Below, in pieces: positions 44,945 to 51,859 of a stretch of 64,000 nucleotides of DNA. Source of the stretch: Haloferax sp. Atlit-12N (GTDB lineage Archaea; Halobacteriota; Halobacteria; Halobacteriales; Haloferacaceae); assembly GCF_003383095.1 (NCBI RefSeq), contig NZ_PSYW01000002.1, positions 1,116,001-1,180,000 of the forward strand, given 5' to 3'. Under the pieces are notes generated by a model. That model was not told the origin of the DNA, did no database searches, and was given only the letters and a program-made list of their open reading frames with translations. The translations under genes were made by a program, and so were the position numbers. Within the stretch, counting starts at the first letter, position 1. Every line of letters begins with the position of its first letter.

Positions 44945-45900
44945 TGTCCGACCAATTGTTGGCAGAGAAACTCTGGCCAAACTTGGAATCCGAACAGCGT
45001 GACGAGTCTGCGAGAGCTGCAGTGTACGCTCGAACTTCGAGCGTGAACCAACGGTTTGGCTACTCGTTAGACGAGCAAGTCCGACAATGTTGGCAGCGGT
45101 GTGAACGGGTCGGGTGGGACGTCGACTACGTGTATCGCGACGAAGCCGAGAGTGGCCACGATATCGAGCGGCCGGCATTCCAACGAATGCTCCAAGACGG
45201 AGAGAAGAGACGGTTCGACGTCGTCGTCTTCTGGAAACTCGACCGACTATCCCGGAGTATCATCCACGCCGTCGAAATCGAACGTCGGCTTCGAGAGTAC
45301 GAAATTGCGCTTCATAGCGTGACGGAGCAACTGGACACCACGACTCCGTCTGGGAGATTCAATTTCCGAAACATCGCAAACGCTGCGGAGTTCGAGCGCG
45401 AGTTAATCAGACAGCGGACGAAGATGGGTCTCAAAGCGATGGCGTTGGAACACAAATGGCCCAACAATCGGCCACCACTTGGATACTCACGTCTAGAAGA
45501 TGGTCGACTCGCTATCGATGCTGAAGAAGCTGAACTGGTGCGAGAGATATTCAAACGCTATATCCGAGAGAAATCGATGCCAAACGTAGCGGTGTGGCTA
45601 AACGAGAAACAAATTCTGACGAGAGGTGGAAAGCCTTGGTCACCGTCAGGAGTCAAACGAATTCTCACGAACGAGTTGTATATCGGTCGCTACAGAGTGT
45701 CGGAAGTCGACGACGTAGTCGAAGAGTACCAGATAGTAGAAGAGGATATATTCGAACGAACACAGACGGTCCGGCGCCGGTTCCAATCCAAGGGCAAGAG
45801 TTCGAGAAAGAAGATGTCTGAAGCAAGGAAGAGCCGAAAGATATCGGAAGCGTTGATCAGTTATCAGACACTCCTGCAAAAGGAGAGTGTGAGAGCTTAG
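44944..45900 (+). CDS. Serine recombinase (resolvase/invertase family)
   Basis: A 318-residue site-specific recombinase. AVYARTSS carries the likely catalytic Ser32, LDRLSRS and ERELIRQRTKMGL the conserved arginines. A recombinase DNA-binding domain (ILTRGGKPWSPSGVKRILTN) follows. It lacks the zinc-ribbon domain and long coiled coil of large integrases. Its ATG shares one base with the stop of the TFB-like gene, so nuclease, TFB-like protein and recombinase are translationally coupled. It could integrate, invert or resolve DNA; no flanking site was recognised. Its last bases overlap the end of the convergent recombinase gene. Confidence 0.9.
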   Translation: MSDQLLAEKLWPNLESEQRDESARAAVYARTSSVNQRFGYSLDEQVRQCWQRCERVGWDVDYVYRDEAESGHDIERPAFQRMLQDGEKRRFDVVVFWKLDRLSRSIIHAVEIERRLREYEIALHSVTEQLDTTTPSGRFNFRNIANAAEFERELIRQRTKMGLKAMALEHKWPNNRPPLGYSRLEDGRLAIDAEEAELVREIFKRYIREKSMPNVAVWLNEKQILTRGGKPWSPSGVKRILTNELYIGRYRVSEVDDVVEEYQIVEEDIFERTQTVRRRFQSKGKSSRKKMSEARKSRKISEALISYQTLLQKESVRA

Positions 45901-47318
45901 TTTCTATCGAAGGCGCGACCCGCGATACGTCGGGCGAATTTATCCATCTTCAGGAGTTTCTCTACGAAGTCGAGACGTTCGTACTCGTCTCGTGTTGGCC
46001 ATCTTCTGTTCTTCCCACACTCGACGCACTCGTAATTGTGGACAACCTTGCTACCGACCAGTGGACGTGTTCCGTTTTTCCGTAACCTCCCATCGCATTC
46101 GGGACACAGGAGTCTCGCCACGGGGGTGGTGAGTACCACAGAAAGCAAATCAAACTCGTCCAAGATCTCTATCAGATCAACTGTGTCAGAAGAAGACGAG
46201 TGGAGGTCGTCTTTCTCCTCGATGATTTGCTGTACCTGGTAGAACGTGTCTTCGTCGACGAGAGACAATTCGTCATCTTGTACCTCGAGTGTACCGGCGT
46301 AACCACCAACAGCATCCTCGGGGAGCGAAGGCCGTCCGATGTAAACTGGGTTTTTCAGACAGTTTTTGATAGTGGTCGCAGGGACCGGGATGCCGACGAC
46401 CTCGCTCACCTGACGGCTCACTTCAGCGTACGTCTCGCTCTCGAGAAATGACGTAAACATCAATTTGGCCGCCTCGAGCTCCTCGGGGTCGATAGTCAAC
46501 CAATCGTCGTCAGCGACTTCGTAGCCGACCGGGTCGAACTGGGGATACCACGCGTTCCACTTTCGTTCTTGGAGGAACAAGCGGGCTTTCGAGTTGTGTG
46601 CACTCGCAATCCGAATCTCGTTGTTCACGTCTGCCATAAGAGCACGGAGTGTCGTGTCCATGAGACCGTGGATTGTTTCCACGTCCCGTTCGCCGGTGCT
46701 ACTCAGGAACGTAATGTCGAATTCGGTTTGGAGGATATAGATGAAGAACAGAGTCTCTGCTGCAGAACGGCCTAGTCGGTCAACATCTCGCATGAGAACG
46801 TAGGAGACATCGTCACGCTGAGCCAGTTTCAGCAACGTTCTGATACCGTCTCGATCGAATGTCTTGCCAGTCTTTGCCTCGTCACAGATTTCTCGGACCA
46901 GTTCGATAGAGTTCTTCTCAGCGACTCGCTTGAGTTGATCAACCTGCGAATGGATGCTTCCTCGCTTGGCTTGTTCGTGACCACTCACCCTTGCGTAGAG
47001 AATTCCTTTCTTTTCCTCAGCGATTTGCTTTGGCTCTTCAGGAGGTTCTCTTTCGTCTGTCGACAAGTCGGATTCTGATTTCTTGAAATCCAGTAGTTCG
47101 ACTTGCCCAGTATTCAGAGCAGAACTCGCTGTCAGTGCGACTGCTGCGACATCAGAGAGCGACAAGAGCGCAGAATCACTCACCTGATGTCTGACGCTTT
47201 TTATACTCTGTGCAGGGCCACTTAAAGTAGGTATGATGTCGGCACCGTACAGTGATGACATCATACGTTCTTTATTAGCTCTGTGCAGACAGTGGTTAGA
47301 GACGCTTTGGAGATTCAT
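45897..47318 (-). CDS. Second serine recombinase with zinc ribbon
   Basis: A 473-residue serine recombinase. The catalytic domain begins at ILYARVSGHEQ (Ser112 by the long start) with DVDRLGRS and IRIASAHNSKA. A recombinase domain follows (VPATTIKNCLKNPVYIGRP). The C-terminal zinc ribbon has LLCPECDG and YECVECGK. It has an uncommonly long N-terminus of about 100 residues. The ATG at 47318 overlaps the upstream integrase gene by ATGA, supporting that start. However, an internal TATA-like box (47197-47205) upstream of a GTG at 47183 suggests a second, shorter product. Confidence 0.87.
   Translation of the reverse strand: MNLQSVSNHCLHRANKERMMSSLYGADIIPTLSGPAQSIKSVRHQVSDSALLSLSDVAAVALTASSALNTGQVELLDFKKSESDLSTDEREPPEEPKQIAEEKKGILYARVSGHEQAKRGSIHSQVDQLKRVAEKNSIELVREICDEAKTGKTFDRDGIRTLLKLAQRDDVSYVLMRDVDRLGRSAAETLFFIYILQTEFDITFLSSTGERDVETIHGLMDTTLRALMADVNNEIRIASAHNSKARLFLQERKWNAWYPQFDPVGYEVADDDWLTIDPEELEAAKLMFTSFLESETYAEVSRQVSEVVGIPVPATTIKNCLKNPVYIGRPSLPEDAVGGYAGTLEVQDDELSLVDEDTFYQVQQIIEEKDDLHSSSSDTVDLIEILDEFDLLSVVLTTPVARLLCPECDGRLRKNGTRPLVGSKVVHNYECVECGKNRRWPTRDEYERLDFVEKLLKMDKFARRIAGRAFDRN
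47197..47205 (-). promoter_or_regulatory. Internal TATA-like box
   Basis: On the minus strand TATAAAAAG lies 14-22 bases ahead of an in-frame GTG (47183) inside the second serine recombinase gene. It resembles a full haloarchaeal promoter and could drive a shorter recombinase. No experiment supports use. Confidence 0.35.
47231..47266. repeat. Ten-base inverted repeat at the recombinase 5' end
   Basis: GTATGATGTC (47231-47240) and GACATCATAC (47257-47266) are perfect inverted arms separated by 16 bases. They lie inside the N-terminal coding sequence of the second serine recombinase and just upstream of the internal TATA-like box. This layout fits a recombinase binding site or an operator. Confidence 0.6.
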
Positions 47319-48445
47319 CGGAAGTACCCCGCATTCTGTTCAAGATATTCGTTCATCATGTTCTGACGGTACGTCCGTTTTTCTTCGGTCGTTCGTTCAT
47401 CGTAATGGATGTCGATAATCTCCTCACTGACGTCACACCGCTCACTAATTACCGCCTTAGGCAGGCCTCCACGCCTCATCTCTGAGATGAATCCATGTCG
47501 AAGCGCATACGGTGGCTTCGAAAGAGGACACCGAGAAGCACGTCCGAGAGAGTTAGCAGCTTCGCACTCGTCGATGTCTCTCTTTTCTGGACACTCGCCA
47601 GTTATCTGACAAGGACGAGTCCATTTGTAGATACAACGCCGGATAGTCGACTTTGAAATCCGACCCTGTGACGACGTCAATAGAGGCTGTCGGTCATCCT
47701 CTACGACATCAACTCGGTTGTGTTCGATGTAGTCACGGATTACGGCTGCAGTAGACTCTCGAATCCAGACCTGTTGCTCGCCGTTTACCCCATTCTTGAG
47801 CCGCGTCCCTTCGCCCCAGTGTTTGAATTCAAGATACGTGTCGCCGCCAGAGTCGTGTAAGTCGTCCACATCAAGAGAGTGAATACCGCCAGGACGCCGA
47901 CCGGTTTGGCTCAGCAGAAGCCAAATCACGTGCGCTCTACTCGCGTAGTAGAAGCTCTCAAGGTGGTCGATAACCTCGTCTAATCGCTCCCGAGAGATGT
48001 CGACGTCTCGGATACCTTTCCCCTGCTCTACTTCGGGGATAGAAACTTTTTCTGGCACCCAGAATGCGACGCCTTCGATTCTCGTGAGGTATAACAAGAA
48101 TGCTCGGAGCAGGTACATATCGTCGCGGAGTGTGGTCGAATCAAGTGTATCAACCTTATCACTCGACTCGTGTCGGCGCCAGGATCTGTACGCTTCAACA
48201 TCACGGCCCGAGAGATTATTCAGATTGGAGATCTCGTATTGCTCACAGAACTCAATGAAGTAATTGAGCTTCGCAGAATAACGATTCACTGTGCTCGAAG
48301 ACAGTTCGTACTTACGACTGTCTAAGAAGCTCTCGACTGCGTCAGGTGGGGAGATGGGCTGAAGTGCCTGGTTGGATCGGCCTAAGTGGCTATTGTTCGG
48401 TGACTGGTTGTTTATTGGAGACTTAGTCATGTTCTCTACATCCAT
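47315..48445 (-). CDS. Tyrosine recombinase/integrase (XerC/D type) with altered box II
   Basis: A 376-residue site-specific recombinase. An N-terminal core-binding domain (about 35-145) and a catalytic domain with Arg184 (SQTGRRPGG), Arg316 (YALRHGF) and the nucleophile Tyr348 (IDIHYDE). The position that is normally His in the HxxR motif is Tyr313. Four cysteines at 279, 285, 294 and 306 (TRPC, GEC, DEC, SRC) form a probable zinc insert shared with the integrase at 49793-50800. It overlaps the second serine recombinase gene by ATGA, so the two recombinases are coupled. Confidence 0.87.
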   Translation of the reverse strand: MDVENMTKSPINNQSPNNSHLGRSNQALQPISPPDAVESFLDSRKYELSSSTVNRYSAKLNYFIEFCEQYEISNLNNLSGRDVEAYRSWRRHESSDKVDTLDSTTLRDDMYLLRAFLLYLTRIEGVAFWVPEKVSIPEVEQGKGIRDVDISRERLDEVIDHLESFYYASRAHVIWLLLSQTGRRPGGIHSLDVDDLHDSGGDTYLEFKHWGEGTRLKNGVNGEQQVWIRESTAAVIRDYIEHNRVDVVEDDRQPLLTSSQGRISKSTIRRCIYKWTRPCQITGECPEKRDIDECEAANSLGRASRCPLSKPPYALRHGFISEMRRGGLPKAVISERCDVSEEIIDIHYDERTTEEKRTYRQNMMNEYLEQNAGYFR

Positions 48446-48533
48446 ACCAACAGGGGGTATGCAAATGTCAGAATCTCAAATTTTAATTTCGTGAATTGAA
48501 TGCACGAAACCGGTTTTGGGATAGATTTATATA
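48443..48533. promoter_or_regulatory. Divergent promoter region with two inverted repeats
   Basis: CATACC-AACAGGG-GGTATG (48443-48461) covers the start codon of the integrase gene. TTTCGTG-N9-CACGAAA (48487-48509) is a perfect seven-base inverted repeat in the middle. TTTATATA (48526-48533) is a TATA-like box 28 bases before the ATG of the rightward gene. These are likely operator sites controlling both directions. Confidence 0.5.
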
Positions 48534-48560
48534 GTGTTTCGAGGCTGTTCAATCAACCAG

Positions 48561-49739
48561 ATGAGACATAGGCTCACAGAGAATCAACGAGAGACAATCT
48601 TTGAGTGGAGTGAATGCAGTAACACGAGGCGAAAAGAAGCGGTTCGCGAAAGTCTCACAAAGAGTTTAGCGGAGGTACTATATTTGAGAAACCTTCCTCC
48701 AGAGGAGTCACGTGAGATTGTCAACCGTGCTCTGAATTCAGAGATTGCAGAGTCAGCCAATCACAGACCAGACGCCGCGACGAGGCCAGACCGAAGAGCG
48801 TTGATCAGACTTCAAACGATTCTATTTTCTGCAGTCTCAGAAAAAACATTCAGCAGGTCGGTTAATAGGGGTGTTATTGATTCACTACGTTGGCATATCA
48901 AGAAGGGTCAAAATTCCGAAGGTGCAGAAGACATTTTCGACCGAATAGAAGAGGAGAAGGGTGCCCCTGCTGACGAAGACTTACGCATTGCTAAGGCAAT
49001 AGCGACTCTCAAAGGGATTCCGAATGAAAAAGTAGAGAGTCCGGATGGTGAGTCATGGCAACCATTTCCAAACAGACCACCGAAATCTATCAAAGAATGG
49101 TGGTATGAGCTCGCGCGTTTGAAAAGACGGTTTGCAATAGTTCGGTACATGAGGTCGGATACTCGTTCAAAGGAAGAGTTAGAGAAGTCAAGAGATGAAA
49201 TTCGTAGAGCAAATCAGATTTCTTTAATGACAGACATATACAAGGAATTTGATCCTCAACGGATGAAATCTACTGACGAAAATAGGTGGAGTGGGGACGA
49301 AGAGATCGCTAAGTGGAGTGAGAACGAGAAGGTCGCTAGAGACCTCGTACGCGAAGGTCGAAAACGAGCCAAGATGATTTGTTTCCAAATGAACAACCCC
49401 CAAAACATATCAAACTCAGTCATTGACCCCATAGAGAAATATAATCGTCATTGGATTGAACTACATTGGGATTACTTAAAAGGGAATCTCGAAGAACGAA
49501 GTGTGGACTGGACTCCTGATCCGCTTCCAGAGTATTACCCAGAACCAGATGAAGTTCGGGATCCCTCAAAGCTCCGGTTGAAAAACTGGTGGACACGTCA
49601 GAAGATTACTGTACGAGAATCACATGGAATCGAGGAGCTGAAATATCCCTACTCTGAGGTAGCAGAAAAACAAGCCAATGCAAAAGAAGAACCAGTCGAA
49701 TATAATTGGGATTCGGTTGACGAAACGAGGACCGACTGA
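48561..49739 (+). CDS. Element-encoded protein of unknown function
   Basis: A 392-residue, highly charged and predominantly helical protein rich in Arg, Glu and Trp. It has no recognisable motif, cysteine cluster or membrane segment. The AT-rich codon use marks it as foreign. It starts at the ATG at 48561, 28 bases after the TATA box, so a short leader is expected. It lies between the two tyrosine recombinase genes and converges on the second. Its charge pattern would suit a DNA-associated protein, but this is only a guess. Confidence 0.68.
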   Translation: MRHRLTENQRETIFEWSECSNTRRKEAVRESLTKSLAEVLYLRNLPPEESREIVNRALNSEIAESANHRPDAATRPDRRALIRLQTILFSAVSEKTFSRSVNRGVIDSLRWHIKKGQNSEGAEDIFDRIEEEKGAPADEDLRIAKAIATLKGIPNEKVESPDGESWQPFPNRPPKSIKEWWYELARLKRRFAIVRYMRSDTRSKEELEKSRDEIRRANQISLMTDIYKEFDPQRMKSTDENRWSGDEEIAKWSENEKVARDLVREGRKRAKMICFQMNNPQNISNSVIDPIEKYNRHWIELHWDYLKGNLEERSVDWTPDPLPEYYPEPDEVRDPSKLRLKNWWTRQKITVRESHGIEELKYPYSEVAEKQANAKEEPVEYNWDSVDETRTD

Positions 49740-49792
49740 GAGTGTGGTAGGGCACGTGCAGAATGTGGTCCTGTATTGATCACGATTCACCG

Positions 49793-50800
49793 TCACTCTT
49801 CGAAATATTTCCTCCTCTGCTCCATCTTCTCGCGCTCACTTCGCTGGTCGTAGTGCTTCTCAAGTACCGATTGGGATACGTTTGCTCGGTCGCTGACGAC
49901 CCGATACGGTACGTCTTCACTGAGAGAATGAGTGATACTTCCACGACGGATTGCGTGGGGGCTGACACTCGATGGGCACCTGGCGGCTTGGTCTCTATCG
50001 GTAGCTGGACACTCGTTAATCACCTTGCCATGAGGACACTCGTTAGAATACACGCACGGACGCGTATATTGATAGCAGTAGTCTCTCAACGTCGATTTGG
50101 CGACACGGCCTTGTGACGTCGTCAAGAGTGGACTTCGCCCGTATTCGTCCGTGACCTCTGGTCGTTTGTTCACGAGCCAATCGTCCAAGAGAGAACAGAT
50201 GTGGTCAGACAGCGCGACGAATCGCTCTCCACGCTCCTTGTTCTTGATCGCAGTGCCCGTCTCAGGCCGATGTTTGACTTCGATGTATTGCTCCTCAGGG
50301 TTGTAATCAGAGACATCCAGAGCGTGGGCAGCTCCAACGCGCATCATCGTATGCCAGAGCAAGAACAACGAGACGTGTGGTAAGGAGGCATACTGGTACT
50401 TCGAAAGGTAGCCAAGGACTTCGAACATCTCGTCTCGCTCTATGAGGACGTCCCGAACGTCGTCGTCGGGGCTCAAAGACGGAGACAAGACTTTCGTACT
50501 CAAATCAGGAACGACAGCGTCCATTGACTCCAACCATCGGACGAACACCCGAATGGAGTCCATCTGGGTCTTCTCAGAAGCAGGTGCGAGGTTTCCTTCT
50601 TCCCGCCTCCAGAGCCGATACTCCTGAAGGCGACGACCAGTTAATTCGTTCAGGTTGTTGATCTCCTGTTCACCACACCATCTGACTAAGTGGCCGATAC
50701 GAGACCGATGGGAGTATTGAGTTGCCTTCGAGAGTTCGCTCTCTCGGTCAAGCAGATATAATTCAAGTGCTTCTTGGGGTTCTAATGGTTCGAGGCTCAT
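49793..50800 (-). CDS. Tyrosine recombinase/integrase (XerC/D type)
   Basis: A 335-residue integrase with an intact active site: Arg154 (MMRVGAAHAL), His282 and Arg285 (SPHAIRRGSIT) and Tyr317 (LEKHYDQR). Cysteines 249, 255, 264 and 275 form the same four-cysteine insert as in the integrase at 47315-48445, with 26% or more eye-visible identity in that region. The ATG at 50800 precedes the core-binding domain. It is the likeliest driver of integration at the tRNA, but its distance from the tRNA (8 kb) is unusual for an att-proximal int gene. Confidence 0.9.
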   Translation of the reverse strand: MSLEPLEPQEALELYLLDRESELSKATQYSHRSRIGHLVRWCGEQEINNLNELTGRRLQEYRLWRREEGNLAPASEKTQMDSIRVFVRWLESMDAVVPDLSTKVLSPSLSPDDDVRDVLIERDEMFEVLGYLSKYQYASLPHVSLFLLWHTMMRVGAAHALDVSDYNPEEQYIEVKHRPETGTAIKNKERGERFVALSDHICSLLDDWLVNKRPEVTDEYGRSPLLTTSQGRVAKSTLRDYCYQYTRPCVYSNECPHGKVINECPATDRDQAARCPSSVSPHAIRRGSITHSLSEDVPYRVVSDRANVSQSVLEKHYDQRSEREKMEQRRKYFEE

Positions 50801-50993
50801 GCTACGACGCCAACGAACAGTCTGGCAGACGGTTCTTGGGCTGGCTATTGAATAAACTCCCACAAAGGAATTAAATATAGTTCTGACTTCCAGTGAACTT
50901 CTGCAATCCCTGAGAAATGCATATGTGGTCGGTCGTTGGATATCAACACATGACCGTTGTATATTTCACAACGGTTTGATGTCCAGAACAATT

Positions 50994-51368
50994 ATGCCAG
51001 AAAAACATCCCGAAATCACAGACCCAAATGAATTCGAAGGCGACACGGAGATTGACCCAGAGCTGGAGTTCCGTTCGAAATTCGTAGAAGCACTTGCCTA
51101 CAACGGCTTTCCAGACACGCTCGTCTTGGGGCGTAACCGAGCAGGAGATGTGTTCCACGAGCGGCGCATCAAGATAATAGACTACCTCAAGATACACAGA
51201 CCTCAGTCGGTTCGGCAGCTCGCCGCAGAATTGGAGATCGACAAAGGAGTCGTCAGCCGTGATCTACAGAAACTCGCTCAGTTAGATGTCGTGGAATTTG
51301 AAACAGATGGACAAAATAAAGCACCACGTCTGAAGCATAAACACGTCGTCGTAGAGCCGGTGATCTAG
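50994..51368 (+). CDS. HTH transcription regulator (HVO_A0114-like)
   Basis: A 124-residue DNA-binding protein. The C-terminal winged helix (VRQLAAELEIDKGVVSRDLQ, about residues 75-94) resembles HTH proteins I recall as the HVO_A0114 family. TATA-like GTATATTTC is at 50958-50966, giving a start near the ATG at 50994. It lies at the border between the recombinase genes and the defence-like genes and shares its stop bases with the convergent gene at 51365. It may regulate the ATPase operon that follows. Confidence 0.75.
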   Translation: MPEKHPEITDPNEFEGDTEIDPELEFRSKFVEALAYNGFPDTLVLGRNRAGDVFHERRIKIIDYLKIHRPQSVRQLAAELEIDKGVVSRDLQKLAQLDVVEFETDGQNKAPRLKHKHVVVEPVI

Positions 51369-51715
51369 GACAGTCGTGCTACGAAGTCTTCGACCATCTC
51401 GATTGCCTCTTCTAAATCCGCTGTAGAAGAGACGTAATCAGAAGAAATCGTCTCTGTGAACCCAGGGCGGTGGTAGTCTGGTCCCGCAGTCTCTAACCCT
51501 TGTACCGTCCACCCGTCGTGGAGTTCGAGACTGACGACACGAACGGGGACATCGGTTCCGACAAGGTCAACGTTCGAAACGTCCCAGTCGAACTCTTCTT
51601 GGTCTAACGGGCGAGTCCACTGGTGAGTTCGTGGGTCAAGCTTTTCGTACGTCCATTCACGACCGTTCGATTTGAGGGCGTGTGATGGAATCGAATCCTC
51701 GTCGTATTCAGTCAT
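51365..51715 (-). CDS. Hypothetical protein convergent with the HTH gene
   Basis: A 116-residue acidic protein with no recognised motif. A beta-rich middle (VPVRVVSLELHDGWTVQGLE) is followed by a helical end (DLEEAIEMVEDFVARLS). Its 3' end overlaps the HTH gene by four bases. Small HTH genes with convergent or adjacent partners sometimes form toxin-antitoxin pairs, but I could not recognise a toxin fold here. Confidence 0.65.
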   Translation of the reverse strand: MTEYDEDSIPSHALKSNGREWTYEKLDPRTHQWTRPLDQEEFDWDVSNVDLVGTDVPVRVVSLELHDGWTVQGLETAGPDYHRPGFTETISSDYVSSTADLEEAIEMVEDFVARLS

Positions 51716-51817
51716 TCAGCAACAGAGTCGTTGCTCCGAGCGAAGAAAGTAACGGACCGTTTAGATTAGTGGACACACCACAATCGCGCAATAGTAGTTT
51801 CAACGAACAATCACACA

Positions 51818-51825
51818 TTTTTATA
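51818..51825 (+). promoter_or_regulatory. TATA box of the GHKL ATPase operon
   Basis: TTTTTATA (51818-51825) lies 35 bases before the ATG at 51860. It places the start of transcription at about 51849, downstream of the in-frame TTG at 51827 and thereby excluding it. The leader would be about ten bases. Confidence 0.55.
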
Positions 51826-51859
51826 ATTGGCTGTCCCACGTGAGAGTCAGAAACAATAT

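Noticed and set aside
50994-51715. A TumE-type toxin in the small convergent pair
   Set aside because: The 116-residue protein does not show the motif order I remember for TumE, so no toxin identity is given.
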